Below, one piece after another: positions 24,777-33,708 of a DNA stretch of 64,000 nucleotides. Position numbers and translations under genes: made by a program. How positions within the stretch are numbered: the first letter of the stretch is position 1; the number at the start of each line of letters is the position of its first letter. This DNA is from Klebsiella ornithinolytica NBRC 105727 = ATCC 31898 (GTDB lineage Bacteria; Pseudomonadota; Gammaproteobacteria; Enterobacterales; Enterobacteriaceae), in the NCBI RefSeq assembly GCF_001598295.1, contig NZ_BCYR01000012.1:52166-116165 (forward strand). The letters are read 5' to 3'. Below the pieces are notes generated by a model that worked only from the letters and a program-made list of their open reading frames with translations, searched no databases and was not told where the DNA came from.

Positions 24777-25610
24777 CTAGGAGAGACGCAGCAGAATAGC
24801 GCCCGCCGCAATGCCGCAGGCGGCGACGATTCGCAGGGCGATAAGCTTCTCTTTGAGCAGCGCAAACGCGATGACGGCGCCGAATAAAATCGAGGTTTCT
24901 CGCAGCGCGGCCACCACGGCCAGCGGTGCCTGGGTCATCGCCCACAGCGCCAGGCCGTACGATCCCATGGTACTCAGGCCGCCGATGGCGCCTTTTTTCC
25001 AGTGCTGACGTAGATAGCGGCTGGCTTCCTGGCGTCGATAGACCATAGACCAGCTCAGCAGACAGCAGCCGTTCATAAAAAAGGACCATAGCGTGTAGCC
25101 CAGCGCCGTATCCGATAACCGCACGCCGGTACCATCAAGCAACGTATAGCCGGCGATAAAACAGGCGTTGATCAGTGCGAGGGTGATGCCGTAGCCGGAG
25201 CTGGCCCGGCCGTTGCAGGCCATGGCGAGGATCGCCAGACAGATTACGCCAATTCCCGTCCATGCCAGCGGCGACAGCGCGTCGCCGAGGAACGCGACGC
25301 TAATCACCGCCACCAGCAGCGGCGCGGTGCCGCGCATCAGTGGATAGGTCTGGCTCATGTCGGAGACCTGGTAGGTTTTGGCGACCAGAACGGTGTAGAC
25401 CACCTGCAATGCGCTGGAAAGTACCAGATACGGCACGCTGGCCAGGGAGGGCTGCGGCGCGAAAGGCAAGGCCGCGAGGGCGATAAGCGCGGCAGAGCCG
25501 CTCACGCCAATTGCCGCGTACAGCTTATCTCCACTTGCTTTGACGATAGCATTCCAGCTGGCATGCAGCAGAGCGGCGAACAGCAGAACGCAGAAAACGG
25601 TTATCGTCAT
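24777..25610 (-). CDS. EamA/DMT-family permease
   Basis: 277-residue inner-membrane protein with about ten helices in two EamA halves (residues 1-130 and 140-277). ASWNAIVKASGD and RETSILFGAVIAFALLKEK are typical of the drug/metabolite superfamily. The substrate cannot be told. It lies between emrD and an acetyltransferase gene on the same strand, 69 bases downstream of the latter. Confidence 0.8.
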   Translation of the reverse strand: MTITVFCVLLFAALLHASWNAIVKASGDKLYAAIGVSGSAALIALAALPFAPQPSLASVPYLVLSSALQVVYTVLVAKTYQVSDMSQTYPLMRGTAPLLVAVISVAFLGDALSPLAWTGIGVICLAILAMACNGRASSGYGITLALINACFIAGYTLLDGTGVRLSDTALGYTLWSFFMNGCCLLSWSMVYRRQEASRYLRQHWKKGAIGGLSTMGSYGLALWAMTQAPLAVVAALRETSILFGAVIAFALLKEKLIALRIVAACGIAAGAILLRLS

Positions 25611-25679
25611 GACAGGGGTGCGGGTGAGTGGCCGGGTCCTGGAACTGTAACACGGGCGTTTTCACCCGGCCAGCCGCGC

Positions 25680-26126
25680 TTAAAGCGAACAGAACAGGCG
25701 ATGAGTGACCCGCGGCTCATCATAAACCGGGCGAAATCCAAGCGATTCATAAAACGGCCACGCCGACGGCGGCGCATGAGTGTTGAGAAAATCAAACCAG
25801 GTGCCGGAGTGGGTGATGACGGCCACCAGCAGCTGCTGGCCAATTTTCCGCCGACGAAAGGCGTCGCTGATGTATAAATGGCGGATGCGTCCGGTTCGCA
25901 GCTGCGGGCTGAAGGGGTCAACATTCAGCCCGCAAACTCCCACCAGCTGACCGCCGACAAAGGCGCCCAGCAGTTTTTCACCTGGCGCACTGAAGCGGTT
26001 TTTCCCGCTTTGCCAGTTCTCCGCCAGGCGGCGCAGCATATTGAAATGTTGGGCGAGGCTTTCACTGCGCAAAGCAAGAAACCCGGGGTCGTCGGGCGTG
26101 GTGGCGGCAATCAACAGCGGTGGCAT
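25680..26126 (-). CDS. GNAT-family N-acetyltransferase
   Basis: 148 residues from MPPLLIAAT; GGAGAA lies six bases before this ATG, better than the TTG five codons upstream. The acetyl-CoA fold is seen in LVGVCGLNV, RIRHLYISDAFRRRKIGQQLL (motif A) and FYESLGF (motif B). The acceptor substrate is unknown. Confidence 0.8.
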   Translation of the reverse strand: MPPLLIAATTPDDPGFLALRSESLAQHFNMLRRLAENWQSGKNRFSAPGEKLLGAFVGGQLVGVCGLNVDPFSPQLRTGRIRHLYISDAFRRRKIGQQLLVAVITHSGTWFDFLNTHAPPSAWPFYESLGFRPVYDEPRVTHRLFCSL

Positions 26127-26172
26127 GATTTTCTCCAGCAAGTCAGCATAAGGTTAATGGGAACCGCCTGTA

Positions 26173-26196
26173 GAGGGGCGGTTTCCCGCCCCTCTC
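26173..26196. terminator. Hairpin downstream of tisB
   Basis: AGAGGGGCGG / CCGCCCCTCT stem with a 4-base loop, 20 bases beyond the tisB stop on the minus strand. Strong stem, no T tract; may end or protect the tisB mRNA. Confidence 0.5.
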
Positions 26197-26216
26197 AGGT
26201 GCGACTTGAACCTGAA

Positions 26217-26306
26217 TCAGCGCAGCTGTTTCAGGACAGCATCAAGCAGTTGCAACACGGCAACCATGAGTTTCAGGATAAGAACAACAATATCCACGGC
26301 ACCCAT
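26217..26306 (-). CDS. tisB: Type I toxin TisB, small membrane peptide
   Basis: 29-residue hydrophobic peptide (MGAVDIVVLILKLMVAVLQL then LDAVLKQLR) matching E. coli TisB in length and pattern. TisB inserts in the inner membrane, lowers proton motive force and promotes SOS-linked persistence. GAGGAG lies about 8 bases before the ATG. The mRNA starts near 26541 from a LexA-controlled promoter and is countered by IstR-1. The location between emrD and ivbL is the same as in E. coli. Confidence 0.93.
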   Translation of the reverse strand: MGAVDIVVLILKLMVAVLQLLDAVLKQLR

Positions 26307-26427
26307 ACGCGTCTCCTCTGGTACAGGAGCACGACCGGCTGGCGTACCTTTCCGCCGCCTGTTGCCAGCCAGGGTATACGCCGTCTGCCGGGACACGTTA
26401 CCGTGACCAGAAGACATTAGCGTATTT

Positions 26428-26447
26428 GTTGACGTAACACAGTGTGC
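26428..26447 (-). promoter_or_regulatory. IstR-1 pairing site in the tisB mRNA leader
   Basis: The plus-strand bases here agree at 18 of 20 positions with the 5' end of IstR-1 (26676-26695), so the minus-strand tisB transcript is complementary to the sRNA over this stretch, about 120 bases before the tisB ATG. This fits the standby-site blockade known for E. coli tisB. Confidence 0.85.
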
Positions 26448-26547
26448 TCTCTCGGGGTTAAGGCGCTGACGGCACCACCCGTTTCAGCCAGGACTTTATT
26501 GCGCCGGTGATACATGCGGCCCCGAATGACACAACGTGAACGTTTTC

Positions 26548-26579
26548 AGTATAAACAAATACTGTATATATAAACAGTA
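26548..26579 (-). promoter_or_regulatory. tisB promoter with LexA box
   Basis: TACTGTATATATAAACAGTA (26560-26579) is a near-consensus LexA (SOS) box. It covers the -35 (TGTTTA, 26571-26576 complement) of a minus-strand promoter whose -10 TATACT lies at 26548-26553 with a 17-base spacer. tisB should be silent until SOS induction. Confidence 0.93.
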
Positions 26580-26675
26580 TTTTCTCGACAAAATTGCGCT
26601 CGCCATCCATACTCTACTTTGGCAAAAACCGGGGTGAAAATTGCGTGAACGTCTGCGCGCGCGTATACTTTCAGC

Positions 26676-26752
26676 GTTGACGTAATACAGTGTACTTGCG
26701 GTTACCAGCCGTAAACATACTGAGAAAAACCTCGCTCCGGCGGGGTTTTTTG
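26676..26752 (+). ncRNA. istR: IstR-1 antitoxin sRNA
   Basis: Small RNA of about 75 bases divergent from tisB. Its own promoter has TTGCGT (26641-26646), 17-base spacer and TATACT (26664-26669). The 5' part pairs with the tisB leader; the end is the hairpin CCTCGC-TCCG-GCGGGG with a six-T run (26730-26751). The LexA box upstream could also drive the longer IstR-2 form. Confidence 0.9.
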
Positions 26753-26774
26753 TTTTTTTCGACCGGTTAGAAAT

Positions 26775-26788
26775 TGTGATCCTTCACA
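26775..26788 (+). promoter_or_regulatory. CRP site upstream of ivbL-ilvBN
   Basis: TGTGATCCTTCACA has both conserved CRP half-sites. It lies about 70 bases before the expected start site of the ivbL leader (-10 TATAAA at 26843-26848); ilvBN is cAMP-CRP activated in E. coli. Confidence 0.8.
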
Positions 26789-26880
26789 CAAATCCTCGTG
26801 GATGAAAATAAATCCGTTGTTTAATGGCGGCGGCTGTGTTTGTATAAATTCAGTTAAATTTTCGACACAACAGGTCCCTA

Positions 26881-26976
26881 ATGAACGCTTCCATTCTGAC
26901 TTCGACTCTACTAAAAACCGCGCCTGCCGCGGTGGTCGTCGTGCGTGTGGTGGTCGTCGTCGGCAATGCGCCGTAG
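26881..26976 (+). CDS. ivbL: ilvBN leader peptide
   Basis: 31-residue peptide MNASILTSTLLKTAPAAVVV then VRVVVVVGNAP, with nine valine and three leucine codons. Ribosome stalling on these when charged Val- or Leu-tRNA is low prevents formation of the terminator at 27001-27033 and lets transcription reach ilvB. The weak ribosome site AGG lies just before the ATG. One residue shorter than E. coli IvbL. Confidence 0.95.
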   Translation: MNASILTSTLLKTAPAAVVVVRVVVVVGNAP

Positions 26977-27000
26977 GGTCCGGAACAACACGATTCCAAA

Positions 27001-27033
27001 CCCCGCCGGCGCAAACCGAGCGGGGTTTTTTTT
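27001..27033 (+). terminator. ilvBN attenuator
   Basis: Stem CCCCGC / GCGGGG with an inner loop and eight T, 24 bases after the ivbL stop and 45 before ilvB. This is the attenuation terminator governed by ivbL translation. Confidence 0.92.
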
Positions 27034-27077
27034 CGACACTCGCCCGGTAAGTCGGCTCAAAATAAAAGGACTGGAGC

Positions 27078-28766
27078 ATGGCAAGTTCGGGCACAACATC
27101 AGAAAAAATGCGCTTTACCGGCGCACAGTTAGTTATTCATTTACTGGAACGCCAGGGGATTACGACCGTTGCAGGCATCCCGGGCGGCTCTATCCTTCCC
27201 ATCTATGACGCATTAAGCCAAAGCACGCAGATTCGCCACGTTCTGGCGCGTCACGAACAGGGCGCGGGCTTTATCGCTCAGGGGATGGCGCGTACTGAGG
27301 GCAAACCGGCGGTCTGCATGGCCTGTAGCGGCCCGGGCGCCACCAACCTGATCACCGCCATCGCCGATGCGCGTCTGGACTCGATTCCGTTGGTGTGCAT
27401 TACCGGCCAGGTTCCGGCATCGATGATTGGGACCGATGCGTTCCAGGAAGTCGACACCTACGGTATCTCTATCCCCATCACCAAACATAACTACCTGGTC
27501 CGCGATATTGCTGAACTGCCGCAGGTGATGAGCGACGCCTTTCGCATCGCCCAGTCCGGCCGCCCGGGTCCGGTGTGGATAGATATTCCTAAGGATGTGC
27601 AGACGGCGACCATCGAGCTGGAGGTGTTACCGGAGCCGGGTGCGCGCACCGCACCGCCGACATTTGACAGCGCCAGCGTCCACGACGCGGCAGCCATGAT
27701 CAATGCGGCTAAGCGCCCGGTACTTTATCTGGGCGGCGGCGTGATTAACGCGCCTGAGCAGGTGCGTGCGCTGGCGGAAAAAGCGAACTTGCCTACCACG
27801 ATGACCCTGATGGCGCTGGGGATGCTGCCGAAGGCGCATCCGCTGTCGCTGGGCATGCTGGGCATGCACGGCGCGCGTAGCACTAACTTTATTCTGCAAG
27901 AAGCGGATTTACTGATTGTTTTAGGTGCGCGTTTTGATGACCGGGCGATTGGTAAAACCGAGCAGTTCTGCCCGAACGCGAAAATTATTCACGTCGATAT
28001 CGACCGTTCCGAACTGGGTAAAATCAAGCAGCCGCACGTGGCGATTCAAGGGGATGTGGCTGACGTTCTGGCGCAGCTGACGCCGCAGGTCGCCGCCCAG
28101 TCGCGCGACGAGTGGCGCCAGCTGGTGGCGGACCTGCAGCGTGAGTTTCCTTCCCCGATTCCGCAGGAGAGCGACCCGCTCACGCATTATGGCCTGATCA
28201 ACGCCGTTGCCGCCTGCGTTAACGATGAAGCGATCGTCACCACTGACGTTGGTCAACATCAGATGTGGGTTGCGCAGGCTTATCCGCTGAATCGCCCGCG
28301 CCAATGGCTGACTTCCGGTGGGCTGGGAACCATGGGATTCGGTCTGCCGGCAGCGGTCGGTGCGGCGCTGGCGAATCCACAGCGCAAAGTCATCTGCTTC
28401 TCCGGCGACGGCAGCCTGATGATGAACATTCAGGAGATGGCCACCGCGGCTGAAAACCAGCTGGATGTGAAAATCATCCTGATGAATAACGAAGCGCTGG
28501 GGCTGGTCTATCAGCAACAGAGCCTGTTCTATCAGCAGGGGGTATTTGCTGCGACCTATCCCGGAATGATTAATTTTATGCAGATTGCCGCTGGCTTTGG
28601 TCTGCAAACCTGCGATTTAAATCACGAAGCTGACCCGCAGGCAGCGCTGCAGGCGATCATCGATCGTCCCGGTCCGGCGCTGATTCATGTGCGTATTGAT
28701 GCGGAAGAAAAAGTGTATCCGATGGTTCCGCCGGGAGCGGCAAATACAGAAATGGTGGGGGAATAA
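27078..28766 (+). CDS. ilvB: Acetolactate synthase I large subunit
   Basis: Catalytic subunit of AHAS I, 562 residues as in E. coli; joins two pyruvates to acetolactate for valine and leucine synthesis. The catalytic Glu is in ARHEQGAGFIAQGMAR, FAD-domain sequences are in the middle, and the ThDP/Mg2+ motif is GDGSLMMNIQEM...NNEALGLV near residues 435-465. ilvN starts four bases after its stop. Confidence 0.97.
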   Translation: MASSGTTSEKMRFTGAQLVIHLLERQGITTVAGIPGGSILPIYDALSQSTQIRHVLARHEQGAGFIAQGMARTEGKPAVCMACSGPGATNLITAIADARLDSIPLVCITGQVPASMIGTDAFQEVDTYGISIPITKHNYLVRDIAELPQVMSDAFRIAQSGRPGPVWIDIPKDVQTATIELEVLPEPGARTAPPTFDSASVHDAAAMINAAKRPVLYLGGGVINAPEQVRALAEKANLPTTMTLMALGMLPKAHPLSLGMLGMHGARSTNFILQEADLLIVLGARFDDRAIGKTEQFCPNAKIIHVDIDRSELGKIKQPHVAIQGDVADVLAQLTPQVAAQSRDEWRQLVADLQREFPSPIPQESDPLTHYGLINAVAACVNDEAIVTTDVGQHQMWVAQAYPLNRPRQWLTSGGLGTMGFGLPAAVGAALANPQRKVICFSGDGSLMMNIQEMATAAENQLDVKIILMNNEALGLVYQQQSLFYQQGVFAATYPGMINFMQIAAGFGLQTCDLNHEADPQAALQAIIDRPGPALIHVRIDAEEKVYPMVPPGAANTEMVGE

Positions 28767-28769
28767 ACC

Positions 28770-29060
28770 ATGCAACAGCAGACTCATGACAACGTTATTC
28801 TGGAACTCACCGTCCGCAACCATCCGGGAGTGATGACCCACGTCTGTGGCCTGTTTGCCCGCCGCGCGTTCAACGTGGAAGGTATTCTCTGTTTACCGAT
28901 TCAAAACAGCAACCACAGCCGCATCTGGCTCCTGGTGAATGATGATCAGCGGCTGGGGCAGATGATCAGTCAGATTGAAAAACTGGAGGACGTAGAGAAG
29001 GTGGCGCGTAACCAGTCCGATCCTTCCATGTTTAATAAAATTGCCGTCTTCTTTGAGTAA
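28770..29060 (+). CDS. ilvN: Acetolactate synthase I small subunit
   Basis: 96-residue ACT-domain regulatory subunit that activates IlvB and gives valine feedback control. [26 protein letters not shown] is the ACT pattern. Expressed with ilvB. Confidence 0.97.
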   Translation: MQQQTHDNVILELTVRNHPGVMTHVCGLFARRAFNVEGILCLPIQNSNHSRIWLLVNDDQRLGQMISQIEKLEDVEKVARNQSDPSMFNKIAVFFE

Positions 29061-29061
29061 G

Positions 29062-29087
29062 AGCCTGGCCCGGTAGGCTATTTTATG
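29062..29087 (+). terminator. Hairpin after ilvN
   Basis: AGCCT-GGCCCGGT-AGGCT followed by ATTTTATG, just past the ilvN stop. The rest of the 148-base gap up to deoQ shows nothing recognisable. Confidence 0.5.
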
Positions 29088-29208
29088 TGCCACTCTGGCC
29101 CTGGGCAGTGCGCCAAATCATCACGTACTGCGTGTACGCTCTGGTTTTTCCGCGCTGTCCGTGTCCAGACTGGCTGCAACAATCTACGTCTGGTGGGATG
29201 GCGCTAAG

Positions 29209-30000
29209 TTATTCGCTTTCGGAGTCCGGCGTGATGACTTTTACCGACCCGTTCCGGCAGTGCGTGGCATAGTCTGCCGGTAACGGACGATCGCTGATCA
29301 GCACATCAAATGCCGGCAGCGGCGCAATACTGGCAGGCGCAACATCGTCGAACAGCGCGTAGCGCGCGAGCAGGATTTTTCGCAGGCCGCGATCCATCGC
29401 TTTACGTTTCGTGGCGAGGTCGTCGGGGTTAAACCAGCTGACGCCAAAATGTTCGTGAACGCCGCTGGCGGAGATAAACACTTTCCGCGGATTGAGTGAA
29501 TCCAGCGCCGAGGGGTTGCCGGTATCGTAGAAGGCATCGCTCTTCGCCCGATAGGTGCCGCCGCATAAGATGGCGGTGGCGTTGGGCTTTTCATTTAAGG
29601 CCATAAACACCCGATGTGAATAGCAAATGCCGGTAAAGGTAATGTCATCGGGGATCATATTGATGACCAGCGGCATTTCGCTGCCGTTATCAAAAAAGAC
29701 CAGGTCGTTTTCGCTGACCAGGCCGGCGGCGAGGATGGCAATGGGCAGATCGTCGCGATGATGGGCCGGTTTTGTCGCCAGCGCTGGCGTAACGGAAGGC
29801 GATGAGGGTTTGTTGACCATCACCACGTAGCCGCCTAGCAGCGTGAGCGGCAGCGGTTCGTCGTTTTCCTGGCTGAGATCCCGGCGAATCGTCATCACAG
29901 AGACCTCCAGCATACGCGCGGCGTCTTTAAGATGGATTCGGTCGGTTTTCTTCAGCAGTTCCATCAGACGACGTATACGTTCTTTTTGCTTGGTCTCCAT
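29209..30000 (-). CDS. deoQ: DeoR-family repressor of deoxyribose operon
   Basis: 263-residue DeoR-type repressor. The helix-turn-helix is at residues ~20-45 (IHLKDAARMLEVSVMTIRRDL) and the C-terminal effector domain resembles DeoR (LVFFDNGSEMPL, ISASGVHEHFGVSWF). Divergent from deoK; in Salmonella DeoQ represses deoKPX and responds to deoxyribose. Palindromes in the shared control region are its likely targets. Confidence 0.85.
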   Translation of the reverse strand: METKQKERIRRLMELLKKTDRIHLKDAARMLEVSVMTIRRDLSQENDEPLPLTLLGGYVVMVNKPSSPSVTPALATKPAHHRDDLPIAILAAGLVSENDLVFFDNGSEMPLVINMIPDDITFTGICYSHRVFMALNEKPNATAILCGGTYRAKSDAFYDTGNPSALDSLNPRKVFISASGVHEHFGVSWFNPDDLATKRKAMDRGLRKILLARYALFDDVAPASIAPLPAFDVLISDRPLPADYATHCRNGSVKVITPDSESE

Positions 30001-30336
30001 TCACACTCTCCGCAATTCATTTGGCAAATGTTCCTTTGGTAACATTTTTGTCCCTGCTGAAACATTATGCATTCACATTACTATACTGCGGCCCCTTGCG
30101 AATTAAAAGTCCGTTCGATCTCGTTTTTGTCAAAATAATCTGTTTATTTTCAGTTTGTTATATTGTGTTTTTTGATTTTTATTTTTCTTCCTCTCTCGAT
30201 TGCCCACATTTTTCTGGATGATAAATAAACACGGAATGATACTGCAATCGCGATCATGGTCACAAATGGTACTAAAGTAACATGATAATGTTACGATAAT
30301 ATCATTGTTGTGTGATTGTTTCTGAGAGGTAGTAAA
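30001..30336. promoter_or_regulatory. deoQ/deoK divergent control region
   Basis: AT-rich 336-base gap. Two operator-like dyads share the GTAACA/TGTTAC core: TGTTCCTTTGGTAACA at 30029-30044 next to deoQ, and GTAACATGATAATGTTAC (7-bp arms, 30277-30294) next to deoK. A half-site GGTACTAAAGTAACA overlaps the second. The middle part holds only AT-rich promoter-like sequence. Confidence 0.65.
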
Positions 30337-31257
30337 ATGGATATCGCGGTTATTGGCTCCAACATGGTGGATCTCATCACCTACACCAACCAGATGCCGA
30401 AAGAGGGGGAAACCCTTGAGGCGCCGGCGTTCAAAATTGGCTGCGGCGGAAAAGGGGCCAACCAGGCCGTTGCGGCCGCGAAGCTCAATTCGAAAGTGCT
30501 GATGTTGACCAAGGTAGGGGATGACATCTTTGCGGATAACACGATTCGCAATCTTGAGTCCTGGGGCATCAATACCACCTATGTTGAGAAAGTCCCCTGC
30601 ACCAGCAGCGGCGTGGCGCCGATCTTTGTGAATGCCAACTCCAGCAACAGCATTCTTATTATTAAAGGCGCCAACAAGTTCCTCTCTCCTGAAGATATCG
30701 ATCGCGCCGCCGAGGATTTAAAAAAATGCCAGCTGATTGTTTTACAGCTTGAGGTTCAGCTGGAAACGGTATACCACGCTATCGAATTTGGTAAAAAGCA
30801 CGGCATTGAAGTGTTATTAAATCCAGCGCCGGCTCTGCGCGAATTAGATATGTCTTATGCCTGTAAATGTGATTTCTTTGTTCCCAATGAGACCGAGCTG
30901 GAGATATTAACCGGCCTGCCTGTTGATACTTACGATAATATTCGTGCCGCCGCCCGGAGCCTCGTTGAAAAAGGTCTCAATAATATTATTGTGACCATGG
31001 GTGAGAAAGGCGCGCTGTGGATGACGCGCACTCAGGAAGTGCATGTCCCGGCATTTAAAGTCAGCGCGGTAGATACCAGCGGCGCAGGCGATGCCTTTAT
31101 CGGTTGCTTTGCTCACTATTACGTCCAGAGCGGAGATGTTGAATCCGCCATGAAAAAAGCCGCTCTCTTTGCCGCCTTCAGCGTCACCGGCAAAGGCACG
31201 CAATCGTCTTATCCCAGTATCGAGCAGTTTAATGAATATCTGTCGTTAAACGAATAA
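30337..31257 (+). CDS. deoK: Deoxyribokinase
   Basis: Ribokinase/PfkB-family kinase, 306 residues, phosphorylating 2-deoxy-D-ribose to the 5-phosphate, which the DeoC aldolase then splits. GCGGKGANQAVAAAKL near residue 40 and the catalytic DTSGAGDAFIGCF near residue 248 are the two PfkB signatures. The start MDIAVIGSNMVDL has AGAGG 8 bases upstream and matches Salmonella DeoK closely. Confidence 0.93.
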   Translation: MDIAVIGSNMVDLITYTNQMPKEGETLEAPAFKIGCGGKGANQAVAAAKLNSKVLMLTKVGDDIFADNTIRNLESWGINTTYVEKVPCTSSGVAPIFVNANSSNSILIIKGANKFLSPEDIDRAAEDLKKCQLIVLQLEVQLETVYHAIEFGKKHGIEVLLNPAPALRELDMSYACKCDFFVPNETELEILTGLPVDTYDNIRAAARSLVEKGLNNIIVTMGEKGALWMTRTQEVHVPAFKVSAVDTSGAGDAFIGCFAHYYVQSGDVESAMKKAALFAAFSVTGKGTQSSYPSIEQFNEYLSLNE

Positions 31258-31284
31258 TCACCCTGCACTGTAAAAGGTAGCACT

Positions 31285-32601
31285 ATGAACGATAAAAACA
31301 TCATTCAGATGCCTGACGGCTATCTGAACAAAACGCCTCTGTTCCAGTTTATTTTGTTATCCTGCTTATTCCCGTTATGGGGATGTGCTGCGGCCTTAAA
31401 TGATATTTTAATTACGCAGTTTAAAAGCGTATTTGCATTAAGTAACTTTGCCTCCGCGTTGGTCCAGAGCGCATTTTATGGCGGTTATTTTTTAATTGCG
31501 ATTCCGGCGTCGTTAGTGATTAAAAACACCAGCTATAAGGTCGCTATTCTCACGGGGCTGACGCTTTATATCGTCGGCTGTACGCTCTTTTTCCCGGCTT
31601 CGCACATGGCAACCTACACCATGTTCCTGGCCGCGATTTTCGCGATCGCCATCGGCCTGAGCTTTCTCGAGACGGCAGCGAACACCTACAGTTCGATGAT
31701 CGGCCCGAAAAGCCATGCCACGCTGCGCCTGAACATCAGCCAGACCTTTTATCCGATTGGCGCGGCAGCCGGTATTTTGCTGGGTAAATATCTGGTCTTT
31801 TCCGATGGCGAAAGTCTGGAAAAACAGATGGCCGGGATGAATGCCGAGCAGATTCATAATTTTAAAGTTCTGATGCTGGAAAACACCCTTGAGCCTTACA
31901 AGTACATGATCATGGTACTGGTGGTGGTTATGGTGCTGTTCCTGCTGACGCGCTTCCCGACCTGTAAAGTTGCGCAGACGGCGAACTATAAACGCCCGTC
32001 GGCAGCCGACACGCTGCGCTACCTGGCCACCAACGCACGTTTTCGTCGCGGAATTGCCGCCCAGTTCCTGTATGTCGGTATGCAGGTCACCGTCTGGTCG
32101 TTCACCATTCGCCTTGCGCTGGAACTGGGTGATATCAACGAGCGCGATGCCTCAACGTTTATGGTCTATAGCTTTGCCTGCTTCTTTATTGGCAAGTTTA
32201 TCGCCAACATTTTAATGACCCGCTTCACGCCGGAAAAAGTGCTGATTCTCTACTCGGTTATCGGCGCACTGTTCCTTGCGTACGTGGCGCTGGCGCCGAG
32301 CTTTAGCGCGGTCTACGTGGCGGTGCTGGTGAGCGTGCTGTTCGGGCCGTGCTGGGCAACCATCTATGCCGGTACGCTTGATACGGTGGATAACGAACAT
32401 ACTGAAATGGCCGGTGCGGTGATTGTGATGGCGATTATTGGTGCCGCCGTCGTCCCAGCGATTCAGGGCTTCGTGGCGGATATGTTCCACTCGCTGCAGG
32501 TCTCTTTCCTGGTACCGATGCTGTGCTTCATCTACGTCGGCGTCTATTTCTGGCGTGAATGCAAAGTCCGCCGTGCGCTGACTGAAGCGACGGCATCCTG
32601 A
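31285..32601 (+). CDS. deoP: Deoxyribose permease, FucP-like MFS
   Basis: 438-residue inner-membrane sugar/H+ symporter of the FHS (FucP) family with about 12 helices. FFLWGCAAALNDILI-like start of helix 1 (FPLWGCAAALNDIL) and LETAANTYSSMIGP are FHS motifs. Second gene of deoKPX, 27 bases after deoK. Confidence 0.92.
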   Translation: MNDKNIIQMPDGYLNKTPLFQFILLSCLFPLWGCAAALNDILITQFKSVFALSNFASALVQSAFYGGYFLIAIPASLVIKNTSYKVAILTGLTLYIVGCTLFFPASHMATYTMFLAAIFAIAIGLSFLETAANTYSSMIGPKSHATLRLNISQTFYPIGAAAGILLGKYLVFSDGESLEKQMAGMNAEQIHNFKVLMLENTLEPYKYMIMVLVVVMVLFLLTRFPTCKVAQTANYKRPSAADTLRYLATNARFRRGIAAQFLYVGMQVTVWSFTIRLALELGDINERDASTFMVYSFACFFIGKFIANILMTRFTPEKVLILYSVIGALFLAYVALAPSFSAVYVAVLVSVLFGPCWATIYAGTLDTVDNEHTEMAGAVIVMAIIGAAVVPAIQGFVADMFHSLQVSFLVPMLCFIYVGVYFWRECKVRRALTEATAS

Positions 32602-32612
32602 GGAGAACGATC

Positions 32613-33626
32613 ATGACGACACGCTTACCTTTATGGCGCCAGCTCTTTAGCGAGCAACCGCGCACGCTGCTGGCGAATGATGACTTCACGGTAACGGCTT
32701 TTCGCTATGCCAGCGGCGTAGAGGGGCTGCGGGTGGAAAATGCGCGCGGCTATCTGGTGATTTTGCCCTGGCTTGGGCAAATGATCTGGGATGCCGAGTT
32801 TGACGGCCACGATCTGACCATGCGTAATATGTTCAGCGAACCGAAGCCGGCAGCGGAGGTGGTGGCCACCTATGGTTGTTTTGCTTTCCACTCAGGACTG
32901 TTGGCGAACGGCTGTCCGTCGCCGCAGGATACCCACCCGCTGCATGGTGAAATGGCCTGCGCGGCCATGGATGAAGCCTGGCTTGAACTGGAGGCCGACT
33001 GCCTGCGCGTGGCGGGGCGCTACGAATACGTGATGGGCTTTGGTCATCACTATGAGGCGCGGCCGACGGTGGCCTTACGGCGAGCCAGCGCGCTGTTTGA
33101 TATCCAGATGACGGTGACCAATCTTGCCTCTGTCGCCATGCCGCTGCAGTACATGTGCCATATGAACTATGCCTACGTAGCCCAGGCGACCTTCAGCCAG
33201 AATATCCCGGATGAAGCGCTCTCGCTGCGCGAGTCGGTACCGGCCCATGTACAGCCGACGGAATCGTGGCTGGCGTTCAATCAGCGTCTCCTGCAAGGCG
33301 AGGCCTCGCTGACCACGTTATGTGAGCCGCAATATTATGATCCGGAAATCGTCTTTTTTGCCGATAAGCTGGATCGCTACACCGACAGCCCGGAATTTCG
33401 CATGATAGCGCCGGATGGCACCACGTTTGTCACGCGGTTCTCCAGCACTGAGTTCAATTATGTTACCCGCTGGATCCTCTATAACGGCGATCAGCAGGTT
33501 GCCGCCTTCGCGCTGCCCGCCACCTGTCGGCCCGAGGGATTCCTCGCGGCTCAGCGTAATGGCAGTCTGATTTCGCTGGCGCCGCAGCAAACCCGGAGCT
33601 TTACGGTGACCACCGGTATCGCCTGA
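32613..33626 (+). CDS. deoX: DUF4432 aldose-epimerase-like protein of deoxyribose operon
   Basis: 337 residues, galactose-mutarotase-like fold. [25 protein letters not shown] (catalytic-type His) and MCHMNYAYV fit DUF4432/aldose 1-epimerase relatives. It probably interconverts deoxyribose anomers for DeoK, but that is inference; Salmonella deoX has this place. GAGGAGA precedes the ATG, 11 bases after deoP. Confidence 0.82.
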   Translation: MTTRLPLWRQLFSEQPRTLLANDDFTVTAFRYASGVEGLRVENARGYLVILPWLGQMIWDAEFDGHDLTMRNMFSEPKPAAEVVATYGCFAFHSGLLANGCPSPQDTHPLHGEMACAAMDEAWLELEADCLRVAGRYEYVMGFGHHYEARPTVALRRASALFDIQMTVTNLASVAMPLQYMCHMNYAYVAQATFSQNIPDEALSLRESVPAHVQPTESWLAFNQRLLQGEASLTTLCEPQYYDPEIVFFADKLDRYTDSPEFRMIAPDGTTFVTRFSSTEFNYVTRWILYNGDQQVAAFALPATCRPEGFLAAQRNGSLISLAPQQTRSFTVTTGIA

Positions 33627-33660
33627 GGCGGATAATCCTGCGCAAGGCTTGAACAACAAC

Positions 33661-33691
33661 GTGCTTATCGTTAAGGTAAGCGCGTTTTTTA
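33661..33691 (+). terminator. Terminator of deoKPX
   Basis: Stem GTGCTTATC / GGTAAGCGC followed by GTTTTTTAA. Ends the deo operon before uhpA. Confidence 0.75.
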
Positions 33692-33708
33692 ACCCGCCAG
33701 GACACGTC

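Noticed and set aside
26307..26417. In-frame upstream extension of tisB to 66 codons
   Set aside because: The extension lacks hydrophobic TisB-like sequence; GAGGAG before the internal ATG and the 29-residue family length fix the start.
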